A stretch of DNA of 64,000 nucleotides from Pseudoxanthomonas sp. SL93 (GCF_026625825.1 NZ_CP113065.1:248001-312000), one strand, 5' to 3'. Positions 1 through 8,374 are shown, counted from the first letter of the stretch. Program-made: numbers and translations. Notes: a model not told the origin generated them from the sequence alone.

Positions 1-1
1 C

Positions 2-1336
2 ATTGCCGACGTATCGCATTACGTGCGTCCCGGCACCCCGCTGGACGACGAGGCGCAGAAGCGTGCGACCTCGGTGTACTTCCCGGGTTTCGTGGTGCCC
101 ATGCTGCCGGAGACCTTGTCCAACGGCATCTGCTCGCTGAACCCCAACGTGGACCGCATGTGCTTCGTCTGCGACATGCAGGTGAACAGCGAAGGCGAAG
201 TCACCCAGTCCAAGTTCTACGAGGCCGTGATGCGTTCGCACGCCCGCCTGACCTACGACCAGGTCTGGAAGGCGGTCGGCGAGAACGATGCCGAGTCACG
301 CGCGTCCATTGGCGCGCTGCTGCCGCAGGTCGAGCGCCTGCACGAGCTGTATGGCCTGTTGGCGAAGGCACGCGAGAAGCGGGGCGCGATCGAGTTCGAG
401 ACCTCCGAGGTCCGGTTCGAGCTGGACAACCGCGGGGAAGTCACCCAGGCCGGCATGTTGCAGCGGAACGACGCGCACAAGCTGATCGAGGAGTGCATGA
501 TCGCGGCCAACGTGGAAGCGGCCAGGTATCTGCTGGGCGCGCGCATTCCCGCGCCTTACCGCGTGCACGACCGGCCGCCGGAATCGAAGTACGCCGACCT
601 GCTGGAGTTCCTGAAGGAGTTCAAGCTGAGCCTGCCGCCGTGGGCCAAGGTGCAGCCCCGCGATTTCACCCAGCTGCTGAAGAAGATCCGCGAGCGTCCC
701 GATGTGGCCCTGCTGGAGTCGGTGGTACTGCGCAGCCAGAGCCTGGCCGTGTATTCGCCCGACAACGCCGGCCATTTCGGCCTGGCGCTGGAAGCCTATG
801 CGCACTTCACCTCGCCCATCCGGCGCTACCCCGACCTGCTGGTCCACCGGGCCATCAAGTACGCGTTGACCAAGGGCAAGCCGGAGAAATTCCAGTACTC
901 CCCGCACGAGATGGCCGCGCTGTCGCTGCAATGCTCGGAACGCGCGCGCCGTGCCGATGATGCGGAACGCGAAGTCGACGAGCGCTACCGTGCCGCCTGG
1001 ATGGAGAAGCACGTCGGCGGCCAGTTCGATGGCGTCATCAGCGGCGTGACCAGCTTCGGCCTGTTCGTGGAGCTGGACCAGTCCAAGGTCAACGGCCTGG
1101 TCCACGTGACCCAGTTGCCGCACGATTACTACCACTTCGATCCGTTGCGGAAGACCCTGTCCGGCGAGCGCCGTGGCAGGTCGTTCCGGCTGGGCGACCG
1201 CGTGCGCATCATCGTGCTCAAGGCCAGCCTGGAGGAGCGCAAGATCGACTTCCGTCTTGTCGACGAGAAGGACGCCGCTGACGTGCCGCCGCCCCCGCGC
1301 GGGCAGCCGGCCAAGCGCAGGAAACAGAAGTACTGA
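2..1336 (+). CDS. rnr: Ribonuclease R, 3' part (5' end outside window)
   Basis: The reading frame is open from base 2, and its first residues (IADVSHYVRPGTPLDDEA) fall inside the RNB catalytic domain, so the gene starts before the window. RNase R is a processive 3'-5' exoribonuclease that degrades structured RNA and takes part in rRNA and tmRNA quality control. Visible parts are the RNB family signature HFTSPIRRYPDLLVHRAIK at about 810-870, then an S1 RNA-binding domain (GGQFDGVISGVTSFGLFVEL onward, about 1015-1260). A basic C-terminal tail rich in K and R (PAKRRKQKY) follows. rlmB lies 91 bases downstream on the same strand, the usual gammaproteobacterial rnr-rlmB pairing. An imperfect stem (GGGCATGC/GCATGCCC, 1342-1387) sits in the gap. 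Confidence 0.95.
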   Translation: MADVSHYVRPGTPLDDEAQKRATSVYFPGFVVPMLPETLSNGICSLNPNVDRMCFVCDMQVNSEGEVTQSKFYEAVMRSHARLTYDQVWKAVGENDAESRASIGALLPQVERLHELYGLLAKAREKRGAIEFETSEVRFELDNRGEVTQAGMLQRNDAHKLIEECMIAANVEAARYLLGARIPAPYRVHDRPPESKYADLLEFLKEFKLSLPPWAKVQPRDFTQLLKKIRERPDVALLESVVLRSQSLAVYSPDNAGHFGLALEAYAHFTSPIRRYPDLLVHRAIKYALTKGKPEKFQYSPHEMAALSLQCSERARRADDAEREVDERYRAAWMEKHVGGQFDGVISGVTSFGLFVELDQSKVNGLVHVTQLPHDYYHFDPLRKTLSGERRGRSFRLGDRVRIIVLKASLEERKIDFRLVDEKDAADVPPPPRGQPAKRRKQKY

Positions 1337-1427
1337 TCGAAGGGCATGCCGGAGCGGCGATGGCCGCGAAGCCTTCCGTGCATGCCCTGCCGCGCCCCCG
1401 GGCGCATCAACCTGACTGCAGCGAAAG

Positions 1428-2171
1428 ATGAGCAAACAGAACCAATGGATCGTCGGTGTCAACGCGGTGGCTTCGGCCATCGAGAACGATGCCGAGAACG
1501 TGCGCGAAGTACTGGTTGAAGGCGGCAGCAAGAATCCGCGGCTGACCGAGATCGAAGAGAACGCGCGCCGCAAGGACATCGAAGTGCGCCGCGTCACCGC
1601 CCAGGCGCTCAGTGGCGTGGCGGGTTCGCTGCGCCACCAGGGCGTGGCCGCACGCTATGCGGCTGCCAAGACGTGGGACGAAGGCGAGCTGCCGGCGCTG
1701 GTCGAGGCCGCCGAAGGCAAGGCGCTGGTGCTGGTGCTGGACGGCGTGCAGGACCCGCACAACCTGGGTGCCTGCCTGCGCAGCGCCGCCGCCGCAGGCG
1801 TGACGGCGGTGGTGTTCCCGAAGGACAAGTCGGTCGGCATCAACGCCACCGTCCGCAAGACATCCGCCGGTGCCGCCGACCGCATCCCGGTGTTCGCCGT
1901 GACCAACCTGTCGCGCTGCCTGCGCGACCTGCAGCAGCTGGGTGTGTGGATCTACGGCCTTGCCGGCGAAGCGGAGCAGTCGCTGTATGCCACCGACCTG
2001 CGTGGCAACGTGGCGCTGGTGCTGGGTGGCGAGGGCGACGGCATGCGCCGCCTGACGCGCGAACACTGCGATGGCCTGGTGAAGATCCCGATGCCGGGCG
2101 ACATCGAAAGCCTCAACGTTTCCGTGGCCACGGGCATCACCCTGTTCGAGGCCGTCCGCCAGCGCCTGTAG
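1428..2171 (+). CDS. rlmB: 23S rRNA (guanosine-2251-2'-O)-methyltransferase
   Basis: SPOUT-family methyltransferase of 247 aa that uses SAM to 2'-O-methylate G2251 in the 23S rRNA P loop. The N-terminal L30e-like substrate-binding domain (about residues 1-80, starting NQWIVGVNAVASAIE) is followed by the knotted SpoU domain. Its motifs are LDGVQDPHNLGACLRSA (motif 1), LVLGGEGDGMRRL (motif 2) and the SAM-binding knot IPMPGDIESLNVSVATGI (motif 3). Length is normal for RlmB. It follows rnr in the same direction and ends 10 bases before the next gene. Confidence 0.95.
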   Translation: MSKQNQWIVGVNAVASAIENDAENVREVLVEGGSKNPRLTEIEENARRKDIEVRRVTAQALSGVAGSLRHQGVAARYAAAKTWDEGELPALVEAAEGKALVLVLDGVQDPHNLGACLRSAAAAGVTAVVFPKDKSVGINATVRKTSAGAADRIPVFAVTNLSRCLRDLQQLGVWIYGLAGEAEQSLYATDLRGNVALVLGGEGDGMRRLTREHCDGLVKIPMPGDIESLNVSVATGITLFEAVRQRL

Positions 2172-2181
2172 AGGAACCCAC

Positions 2182-3387
2182 ATGGCCCCTGTGTCGCCGT
2201 ATCTGTTGCATCGACTGGCGGCACTGCTGCTGGGGCTGTCGGTGTTCGCCGCCTCGGCCCAGGAGGCGCCCCGCGTGCGCGCACGCGACCTGGGCGTGGC
2301 ACCGGGCATCTTCGCGCCCGGCAAGCTCAACGCCATCACCGATGTCGACGGCGTGCGGGTAGGGCAGGTCACGCTGCGCGAGGGCGACACCGTGCGCACG
2401 GGCGTCACCGCCATCCTGCCGCATGCCGGCAACCCCTACCGCTCGCGGGTGCCGGCGGCCATGCATGTCGGCAACGGGTTCGGCAAGTTCATGGGCAGCA
2501 CGCAGGTCAATGAACTCGGCGAGCTGGAAACCCCCATCCTGCTGACCTGCACGCTGTGCGTATGGAAGGCGGGCGATGCGATGGCGGCATGGTTGCTCGA
2601 GCAGCCGGACATGCAGCAGGTGCGGTCGATCAACGTCGTGGTCGGCGAGACCAACGACGGCGGTCTCAACGACATCCGTTCACGGCCGGTCACCGCCGAG
2701 TCCGTACGGCGTGCCCTGACCACCGCGTCGGCGGGGCCGGTGCAGGAAGGCAGCGTGGGTGCCGGTACGGGTACCGTGGCGTTTGGCTGGAAGGGTGGCA
2801 TCGGCACATCGTCGCGCGTACTGCCGGCCTCGCTCGGCGGCTGGAAAGTCGGTGTGCTGGTGCAGAGCAATTTCGGCGGTGTGCTGCAGGTGGCAGGCGC
2901 GCCGGTCGGGCGTGAGCTGGACCGCTACGCCTTCCAGAACGCAGTCGCCGTGCAGGACGAACCCGTGCCACGGCAGCGGCCGGGTGCGGCGGACGACCGC
3001 GGCGATGGCTCGATCATCATCGTCATCGCCACCGATGCACCGCTAAGCGACCGCAACCTGCGGCGGGTGGCCTCACGCGCGATGATGGGGCTGGGGCGCA
3101 CGGGCAGCTCCGCCTCCAACGGCAGCGGCGACTATGTCGTGGCGTTCTCGACCGCTGCATCTGTGCGTCGTGTGTTCGACGCACCGCGGCACACGACGAC
3201 CGAACTGGCGAACGACGAGATGAGTGCCGTGTTCCAGGCCAGCGTCGATGCGGTGGAGGAAGCGGTCTACAACTCGCTGTTCATGGCGACCACGATGACC
3301 GGGAATGGGCAGACGGTCGAGGCGATTCCGCTCGACCGCGTACGCGACGTGCTGCGACGGCACGGCATCGCGCCGCCAGCCAGATGA
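2182..3387 (+). CDS. P1/S58 family peptidase (DmpA-like aminopeptidase), secreted
   Basis: A 401-aa protein with a Sec-type signal peptide (LAALLLGLSVFAASAQ), so likely periplasmic. The body matches the S58 DmpA family (L-aminopeptidase D-amidase/esterase). It starts with RARDLGVAPGIFAPGKLNAITDVDGVRVGQVTL, has the GAGTGTVAFGWKGGIGTSSR segment, and ends with the typical SNGSGDYVVAFSTA block. Members are made as a proenzyme that self-cleaves before a catalytic serine; the GTSS serines at about 2806-2815 are the candidates. ATG at 2182 follows a GAGG ribosome site. Natural substrate unknown. It converges on the XRE gene, leaving only 12 bases between stops. Confidence 0.85.
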   Translation: MAPVSPYLLHRLAALLLGLSVFAASAQEAPRVRARDLGVAPGIFAPGKLNAITDVDGVRVGQVTLREGDTVRTGVTAILPHAGNPYRSRVPAAMHVGNGFGKFMGSTQVNELGELETPILLTCTLCVWKAGDAMAAWLLEQPDMQQVRSINVVVGETNDGGLNDIRSRPVTAESVRRALTTASAGPVQEGSVGAGTGTVAFGWKGGIGTSSRVLPASLGGWKVGVLVQSNFGGVLQVAGAPVGRELDRYAFQNAVAVQDEPVPRQRPGAADDRGDGSIIIVIATDAPLSDRNLRRVASRAMMGLGRTGSSASNGSGDYVVAFSTAASVRRVFDAPRHTTTELANDEMSAVFQASVDAVEEAVYNSLFMATTMTGNGQTVEAIPLDRVRDVLRRHGIAPPAR

Positions 3388-3399
3388 TCCTTCGCCCGG

Positions 3400-3939
3400 T
3401 CAGTGGACGACGTTGCGGATGAAGCGCAGCGGCTCGGAACCGTCGTTGCGGTAGGCATAGTCGCGGTTGCTGGGGAAGACGAAGAAGTCGCCGGCGTCGA
3501 TGGCGCGGTCGCCCTCCGGCAGTTCCACCACCAGCCGGCCCTGGATGACGAAGAACATCTCGTGCCAGCCGGCCGGATCCGCCGCGGAGACGTAGCGGTC
3601 GCCGGGCATCAGCGTCCAGGCCCACAACTCCACATCGTGTGACGCCGGCGCGGTGGCCAGCAGTACGCCCTGCGAGCCGGGTATGCGCCCGCTCCAGGCC
3701 AGGGCTTCGATGCGGTCGAGGCGGGGGTTGTCCGGCGCCTTGACCAGATCGGCGAACGACACGCCCAGGGCCTCGGCAATCCGGTCCAGCGTGTTGAGAC
3801 TGACATTGGCGTCGCCGGACTCGATGGCGACCAGCATGCGACGACTGACATCGGAGGCGTCGGCCAGTCCCTGCTGGCTCAGGCCGGCGCCCGTACGCAG
3901 GCGGCGGACGTTCTCGGCAACGTGTTCAAGTACGCTCAT
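3400..3939 (-). CDS. XRE-family transcriptional regulator with C-terminal cupin
   Basis: A 179-aa regulator. Residues about 6-62 form a HTH_3 domain (VRRLRTGAGLSQQGLADASDVSRRMLVAIESG), and residues about 105-178 form a cupin barrel (GWHEMFFVIQGRLVVELPEGD, then DAGDFFVFPSNRDYAYRN) that would sense a small ligand. It is divergent from an EamA exporter, and the 111-base gap holds two copies of an 18-bp palindrome. Inference: it represses itself and the exporter and is relieved when the cupin binds the exported metabolite or amino acid. The ligand cannot be read from sequence. Confidence 0.85.
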   Translation of the reverse strand: MSVLEHVAENVRRLRTGAGLSQQGLADASDVSRRMLVAIESGDANVSLNTLDRIAEALGVSFADLVKAPDNPRLDRIEALAWSGRIPGSQGVLLATAPASHDVELWAWTLMPGDRYVSAADPAGWHEMFFVIQGRLVVELPEGDRAIDAGDFFVFPSNRDYAYRNDGSEPLRFIRNVVH

Positions 3940-3948
3940 GGGCAGGGT

Positions 3949-3966
3949 TGCGCAATATATTGCGCA
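3949..3966. promoter_or_regulatory. Operator candidate 1 (perfect 18-bp palindrome)
   Basis: TGCGCAATATATTGCGCA is a perfect inverted repeat starting 10 bases upstream of the XRE start codon. It is repeated with one change 34 bases further on (3983-4000). Position and symmetry make it the likely binding site of the divergent XRE-cupin regulator. Confidence 0.8.
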
Positions 3967-3982
3967 TAGGCTAAGCTTCGAT

Positions 3983-4000
3983 TGCGCAATATAGTGCGCA
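3983..4000. promoter_or_regulatory. Operator candidate 2 (near-perfect copy)
   Basis: TGCGCAATATAGTGCGCA differs from the first site by one base, which breaks one symmetric pair. Centre-to-centre distance to site 1 is 34 bp, slightly over three helical turns. It lies 51 bases before the EamA transporter start, so binding of two dimers could block both divergent promoters. Confidence 0.75.
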
Positions 4001-4050
4001 GTCGTCTTCCCCTACAAGCGCACGCCGCGTGCCGTCGTGCTGGTGCCGTC

Positions 4051-4941
4051 ATGAACCCCACGTCCTCGTCCGGCGCCTCCTCGCGCTGGCAGCCCGTCGC
4101 CCTGCTGCTGTTCGCCATGCTGTCCATCCAGTCCGGCGCCTCGCTGGCCAAGAGCCTGTTCCCGGCCGTGGGTGCGACGGGCGCCACCGCGTTGCGGCTC
4201 GCACTCGCCACGCTCGTGCTGGCGGCCGTTTTCCGGCCCTGGCGCATGCGCGTGGAGCGGCACCAGTGGCCGTCGCTGCTGCTCTACGGTGTCTCGCTGG
4301 GGCTGATGAACCTCATGTTCTACAAGGCGCTGGAGACCGTGCCGCTGGGCATCGCCATCGCACTGGAGTTCACCGGGCCGCTGGCCGTGGCGCTGTTCGG
4401 CTCGCGCCACCTGCGTGATGTCGCCTGGGTCGTGCTGGCGGTGGTCGGACTGATCCTGCTGGTGCCGGAGAGCGGCGCGCAGTCCCTCGATCCGGTGGGA
4501 GCGGCCTATGCGCTGGGCGCGGGCGTGTGCTGGGCGCTGTACATCGTGTTCGGGCAGAAAGCCGGCAACGAGCATGGCCCGCAGACGGTGGCACTGGGCA
4601 CCTTCATCGCCGCCGTCGTCGCGGTGCCGTTCGGCGTCGTGCATGCCGGCACCGACCTGCTGTCGCCCGCGTTGCTGCCGATCGCCCTGGGCGTGGCATT
4701 GCTGTCCACCGCGCTGCCCTACAGCCTGGAGATGATCGCGCTGACGAAGATGCCCACGCGCACGTTCGGCATGCTGATGAGCCTGGAGCCGGCGATCGGC
4801 GCACTGTGTGGCCTGCTGTTCCTGCACGAGCGGCTGTCATTGCTGCAGTGGCTGGCCATCGCCGCGATCATCCTCGCTTCCGCAGGAGCCGCGATGACGT
4901 CGCGGCCTCCGGTGGATGCCGCGGGCAGTGGCGAGGGTTAG
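4051..4941 (+). CDS. EamA/DMT-family exporter (RhtA-like)
   Basis: A 296-aa inner-membrane protein with about ten hydrophobic helices and two EamA repeats, typical of drug/metabolite transporters. The style (AMLSIQSGASLAKSLFPAVGA, then LEFTGPLAVALFGSRHLRDVAWV, and LPYSLEMIALTKMPTRTFGMLMSLEPAIGAL) is close to RhtA-type threonine/homoserine exporters. The ATG at 4051 was chosen because the in-frame upstream start lies inside the second operator palindrome. The gene is divergent from a cupin-XRE regulator, which suggests ligand-induced expression. Substrate is inferred only by family. Confidence 0.85.
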   Translation: MNPTSSSGASSRWQPVALLLFAMLSIQSGASLAKSLFPAVGATGATALRLALATLVLAAVFRPWRMRVERHQWPSLLLYGVSLGLMNLMFYKALETVPLGIAIALEFTGPLAVALFGSRHLRDVAWVVLAVVGLILLVPESGAQSLDPVGAAYALGAGVCWALYIVFGQKAGNEHGPQTVALGTFIAAVVAVPFGVVHAGTDLLSPALLPIALGVALLSTALPYSLEMIALTKMPTRTFGMLMSLEPAIGALCGLLFLHERLSLLQWLAIAAIILASAGAAMTSRPPVDAAGSGEG

Positions 4942-4942
4942 G

Positions 4943-5443
4943 TCAGTCCAGCAGCGCCTGGTAAAGCGCCAGGTCGCCAGCCGAAAAACAACAGAAGGTC
5001 ACGTCCATCGGCGCCGCTGCCACGGAGAGCGTCGCGCGCACCGTCTCGACCGCAATCCTCGCGGCATCGGCAGCGGGATAGCCATAGATGCCGGTGCTGA
5101 TACAGGGGAAGGCGATGCGGTGCACGGCATGCCGTGCGGCCAATCCCAGACTGTTGCGATAGCAGTCGGAAAGCAGGTTCGCCTCGCCCTGGTCGCCGCC
5201 GCGCCACACGGGACCCACGGTGTGGATGACGTGGCGTGCCGGTAGCCGGTAACCACGCGTGATCTTCGCTTCCCCGGTGCGGCAACCACCGAGCAGGCGG
5301 CATTCGGCCACCAGGTCCGGACCCGCGGCGCGATGGATGGCACCGTCCACGCCACCTCCGCCCAGCAGCGAACTGTTCGCTGCGTTGACGATGGCATCCA
5401 ACGGTAGCGTCGTGATGTTGGCCTGGATCGCGGTCAGCCGCAT
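4943..5443 (-). CDS. Macro-domain protein (O-acetyl-ADP-ribose deacetylase type)
   Basis: A single-domain macro protein of 166 aa. The ADP-ribose binding motifs are visible: [27 protein letters not shown] near the N terminus and [12 protein letters not shown] later. This is the MacroD/YmdB class, which removes O-acetyl from O-acetyl-ADP-ribose and can reverse mono-ADP-ribosylation of acidic residues or nucleic acids. Length is typical. It converges on the exporter with the stops almost touching and lies just downstream of rnt on the same strand. Confidence 0.9.
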   Translation of the reverse strand: MRLTAIQANITTLPLDAIVNAANSSLLGGGGVDGAIHRAAGPDLVAECRLLGGCRTGEAKITRGYRLPARHVIHTVGPVWRGGDQGEANLLSDCYRNSLGLAARHAVHRIAFPCISTGIYGYPAADAARIAVETVRATLSVAAAPMDVTFCCFSAGDLALYQALLD

Positions 5444-5465
5444 GCCGTCGCTCCTGCGGGTGAGG

Positions 5466-6098
5466 TCAGCCCAATGGTTTCGGCCAGCCGTTGGCGATCT
5501 TGCAGAACAGCCGCGCGGTCTGTTCGGCGTCGTAGACGGCCGAGTGCGCGTCGTCCGCGTTCCAGTCGAACCCCGCGGCCTGCACGGCGCGCGCCAGCAC
5601 GGTCTGGCCGTACGCGACCCCGGCCAGCGTGACGGTGTCGAACACGCTGAAAGGATGGAACGGGTTGCGCTTGTGCGCCACGCGCGTGACCGCGGCGTTG
5701 AGGAACCCCAGGTCGAAGTGCGCGTTGTGGCCCACCAGGATCGCGCGCTGGCAGCCGTGCTTCTTCACCGCGGCGCGTACAGGCGCGAACACATGGTCCA
5801 ACGCTTCCTTCTCGTGCCTGGCGAAGCGGAACGGGTGGTCCAGGTCGATCCCGGTGATCTCCAGCGACTTGGGATCGATCTCGGTGCCGGGCGCGGGGTG
5901 CAGGTGCACGCTCGACGTCGTCCCCAGCACCAGCAGTCCGTTCTCGTCCAGTTCCAGCGGAATTGCCGCCAGCTCGAGCAGGGCGTGGCGCGTGGCATCG
6001 AAGCCCCCCGTCTCCACATCGACCACCACGGGCAGGTAGCCGCGGAAACGCCGGGCCATGGGCGTGATGGTGGAGGCTTCTGTGGGGGTGTTGTCCAT
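5466..6098 (-). CDS. rnt: Ribonuclease T
   Basis: DEDD-family 3'-5' exoribonuclease of 210 aa that trims the 3' ends of tRNA and 5S/23S rRNA. Exonuclease motifs are in order: [11 protein letters not shown] (Exo I), [14 protein letters not shown] (Exo II) and [14 protein letters not shown] (Exo III with the catalytic His). The start is set at MDNTPTEA because homologues begin about 20 residues before the PVVVDVET motif. The much longer in-frame extension upstream crosses a REP element and is not family-like. Confidence 0.93.
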   Translation of the reverse strand: MDNTPTEASTITPMARRFRGYLPVVVDVETGGFDATRHALLELAAIPLELDENGLLVLGTTSSVHLHPAPGTEIDPKSLEITGIDLDHPFRFARHEKEALDHVFAPVRAAVKKHGCQRAILVGHNAHFDLGFLNAAVTRVAHKRNPFHPFSVFDTVTLAGVAYGQTVLARAVQAAGFDWNADDAHSAVYDAEQTARLFCKIANGWPKPLG

Positions 6099-6164
6099 GC
6101 GCGACAGCGTAGCAGAGCCGGGGCGCTTCCCCGGCCAGCGACCTAACAGCCGCGGGGTATCCCT

Positions 6165-6327
6165 GCAGGAGCGACGTAAGTCGCGACCGTGAACTGTAGG
6201 GAACGGGAAATGTGGATCAGGGTGAATGAATGGACATCGAGGCAAAAAACCTTGCCGGCGTTGATCCGTCATGATCCATGCCCCGTGCTTTCCTGTTCCT
6301 GGTCGCGACTTACGTCGCTCCCGCAGG
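6165..6327. repeat. REP inverted pair 1 (REPIN-like)
   Basis: The left copy, GCAGGAGCGACGTAAGTCGCGACC type, is at 6165-6188. The right copy, in inverted orientation (GGTCGCGACTTACGTCGCTC), is at 6301-6327, with about 112 bases between. Each copy contains an internal palindrome GCGAC-GTAA-GTCGC. The right copy overlaps the 3' end of the DUF2063 gene and supplies its TAA stop. No other gene is seen between rnt and that stop. Confidence 0.85.
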
Positions 6328-7080
6328 AAGGGCGGGGCGAGTGCCCAGCACGGTGCCTTCCGTGCGCATGCGTTCCAGCATGGAGGTGCCCTGGTCGAGG
6401 AAGTCCGCGAGGTCGTCCGCGCCGGCTTCGGCGGCCAGCGCACGCAGGATCGCTTCGCCGGTGTCGTCGGCCTGGCCAAGCAATTCCAGCAGCCGGTACA
6501 CGAGCGGCGAGATCTCGGCGAAACGCACCGACTGCGACGCGTCACGCCGGACCAGGATCAGGGTCGGCGCTGCCGGCGCCGTGTCCGGCTGGAAATCCGG
6601 CCCGATACGCGACACCGGCCATTGGTAGGCCAGTGCGCGGACGAAGGGGGAGAGCAGGGGCACGCCGGTGCGCAGGTCGCCATCGGGATCGTGGGGTGGC
6701 ACCTCGTCGTCGGCGATCTGCAACGCCAGTTCGATCCATTCGTAGTGGGCCAGCTCCAGCAGCCAGGGCGGTTGCTCCGCCGCGGCATCCGCGCGGCCTT
6801 CGACGTAGCGGATGAACTCGCGCCCCAGTTCGGGGAAAAGCGGCGTGTGGCTGCGGTGGTCGGCATGGAAACCACGTACCAGCGCATGCCAGCGCGTGTC
6901 GCCCAGTGTCTTGCGGATCACCGGGAAGTTGGCCGACAGCAGGCTTTCGATGTTGTTGTAGAAAAGGTCGCGGTAGATCGCCAGGCGCCGGTCCTCGATG
7001 CCGGGCGGCGGTGGATTGGCCTCGGGATCGCGCAGGTGGCGCGACAGCGCGAACTGTTGCGCGCGCAGCGTCTCAACCAT
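6310..7080 (-). CDS. hvfC: DUF2063 protein, HvfC/BufC-type RiPP partner protein
   Basis: A 256-aa protein with the DUF2063 N-terminal domain (about residues 3-100: [15 protein letters not shown], then [30 protein letters not shown]). DUF2063 proteins are the usual partners of MNIO (DUF692) enzymes and are thought to recruit the precursor peptide. The start codon ATG at 7080 overlaps the end of the MNIO gene by 8 bases, implying translational coupling. The last residues, AGAT-stop, are encoded inside a REP element, so the C terminus may have been altered by REP insertion. Role is by family; gene name by analogy with the Haemophilus hvf operon. Confidence 0.87.
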   Translation of the reverse strand: MVETLRAQQFALSRHLRDPEANPPPPGIEDRRLAIYRDLFYNNIESLLSANFPVIRKTLGDTRWHALVRGFHADHRSHTPLFPELGREFIRYVEGRADAAAEQPPWLLELAHYEWIELALQIADDEVPPHDPDGDLRTGVPLLSPFVRALAYQWPVSRIGPDFQPDTAPAAPTLILVRRDASQSVRFAEISPLVYRLLELLGQADDTGEAILRALAAEAGADDLADFLDQGTSMLERMRTEGTVLGTRPALPAGAT

Positions 7081-7921
7081 GCGCGGCCTGCGTTGCCACG
7101 GTGGCGGCCTGCTGCGCGTGGCGTATCCGCTGCACTTCGTCCAGCAGCGTCGCCATGGGAGGGAAATTGAAGTCGCGCTCCAGCAGCGTGGGCCGTACGC
7201 CATGCAGCCGATAGGCGGCATCCAGCAGGTCCCACACCGCGTCCTTCACCGGGGCGCCGTGGGTATCCACCTTCAGGTCTTCGGCTTCGTCGTAGTGGCC
7301 GGCGATGTGGTACGACGCGATGCGGTCCGTGGGCATGCGTGCCAGGAAACCGTGCGCGTCGTAGCCATGGTTGATGGCGTTGACATAGACATTGTTGACG
7401 TCGAGCAGCAGGTCGCAGTCGGCTTCCACCAGCACCGCGGTGACGAAATCCACCTCGTCCATCGCCTGGAACGGGGCGGCGTAATACGACACGTTCTCCA
7501 CCGCGATGCGGCGGCCAAGCAGGTCCTGTACGTGGCGGATGCGGCCGGCGACGTGCCGCACGGCCTCCTCGGTGAAGGGGATCGGCATCAGGTCGTACAG
7601 GTGACCGTCGTCGGCGCAGTAGCTCAGGTGTTCGCTGTAAAGGCGGACACCGTGCTGGTCCAGGAAGCGCCGGGTGCGGGCCAGGAAGGTGTCGTCCAGC
7701 GGCTCCACGCCCCCCAGCGAAAGCGACAAGCCGTGGCAGGTGATCGGATGGCGCGCGGAAAGGTCCGCGAGCGCCTCGCCCAGGCGTCCGCCCACCCCGA
7801 TCCAGTTGTCGGGGGCGCACTCCAGGAAATCGAAGGCACCGGCCGGCGCGGCGCGCAGTTCGTCCAGCAGTGCCCGTCGCAGGCCCAGGCCGGCGGCGTC
7901 AGGAGGAAACAGGGGGCTCAT
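7073..7921 (-). CDS. hvfB: MNIO (DUF692) multinuclear iron-dependent oxidase, HvfB/BufB type
   Basis: A 282-aa TIM-barrel enzyme of the MNIO family, which uses two or three iron ions to modify cysteines in RiPP precursors. Candidate metal ligands are H63 ([11 protein letters not shown]), E97 (LYSEHLSY), E142 (VENVSYY), D174 and N176/N177 ([11 protein letters not shown]), H205 and H209 (YHIAGH), D219/H221 and E248 ([10 protein letters not shown]). The start at MSPLFPPDA (7921) fits family starts; an in-frame ATG 51 bases earlier lies in a hairpin. It sits between the EGKCG precursor and its DUF2063 partner, so its substrate is very likely the upstream precursor. Confidence 0.92.
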   Translation of the reverse strand: MSPLFPPDAAGLGLRRALLDELRAAPAGAFDFLECAPDNWIGVGGRLGEALADLSARHPITCHGLSLSLGGVEPLDDTFLARTRRFLDQHGVRLYSEHLSYCADDGHLYDLMPIPFTEEAVRHVAGRIRHVQDLLGRRIAVENVSYYAAPFQAMDEVDFVTAVLVEADCDLLLDVNNVYVNAINHGYDAHGFLARMPTDRIASYHIAGHYDEAEDLKVDTHGAPVKDAVWDLLDAAYRLHGVRPTLLERDFNFPPMATLLDEVQRIRHAQQAATVATQAAHG

Positions 7922-7937
7922 CGCGTCCGGGTATCGC

Positions 7938-7970
7938 GGAACTCCGCCTTCCCGGGGGAAGACGGAGTCC
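7938..7970 (-). other. Stem-loop between RiPP precursor and modification genes
   Basis: On the minus-strand transcript a two-part stem forms: GGACTCCG pairs with CGGAGTTCC (one bulge), continuing into CTTCC pairing with GGAAG around a GC-rich loop. It fills most of the 66-base gap between hvfA and hvfB and has no T-run after it. It is therefore more likely a processing or stability element, or weak attenuator, than a full terminator. Confidence 0.6.
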
Positions 7971-7987
7971 ACAGCGCGTGCAGGGGG

Positions 7988-8374
7988 TTACGGCGTGCCG
8001 TCGGTCTTCTTGCTGCCGCCGCACTTGCCTTCACCACATTTGCCTTCACCGCACTTGCCTTCGCCACCCTTGGCACCGGCATGAGCCTTGTGCTCGGCGG
8101 CGTCGATGAAGCCATCCTTGTTCGCATCGATGGTGGCGAACTTGTCCGCCTTGTCGGGATGCGCGGCAGAGAACTCGGCCTGGGACACCTTGCCGTCCTT
8201 GTCGCTGTCGGCCTTGGCCATGCCGCACTTGCCCTCGGCGGCCTTGGCGGTCTCGCCGGCCGACAACAGGTAACCCTGGGCCATCGGCTGCATGGCGAAG
8301 GCCGAACCCGACAGTGCGATGCCGCCCGCGAGGGCAATGGCGATGGCGGCGGGCTTGGGGGACGTCTTGGACAT
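7988..8374 (-). CDS. hvfA: EGKCG-type RiPP precursor with two EF-hand loops (HvfA/bufferin-like)
   Basis: A 128-aa secreted precursor. Residues 1-27 are a signal peptide ending SGSAFA. There are exactly four cysteines (C50, C108, C113, C118), and every one lies in an EGKCG motif: one near the mature N terminus and three in a row at 105-119. Between them are two textbook 12-residue EF-hand loops, at residues 56-67 (D-S-D-K-D-G-K-V-S-Q-A-E) and 83-94 (D-A-N-K-D-G-F-I-D-A-A-E). In known hvf systems the MNIO/DUF2063 pair converts EGKCG cysteines into oxazolone-thioamide type groups that bind copper. The EF-hand pair suggests an added calcium-responsive fold. Genes for both partners follow directly. 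Confidence 0.9.
   Translation of the reverse strand: MSKTSPKPAAIAIALAGGIALSGSAFAMQPMAQGYLLSAGETAKAAEGKCGMAKADSDKDGKVSQAEFSAAHPDKADKFATIDANKDGFIDAAEHKAHAGAKGGEGKCGEGKCGEGKCGGSKKTDGTP

Noticed and set aside
1342..1387. Terminator between rnr and rlmB
   Set aside because: The GGGCATGC/GCATGCCC stem has a 30-base loop and no T-run; the genes are probably co-transcribed.
5466..6545. RNase T with a ~150-residue N-terminal extension
   Set aside because: The extension passes through a REP element and antisense hvfC sequence; the shorter start matches the normal family length.
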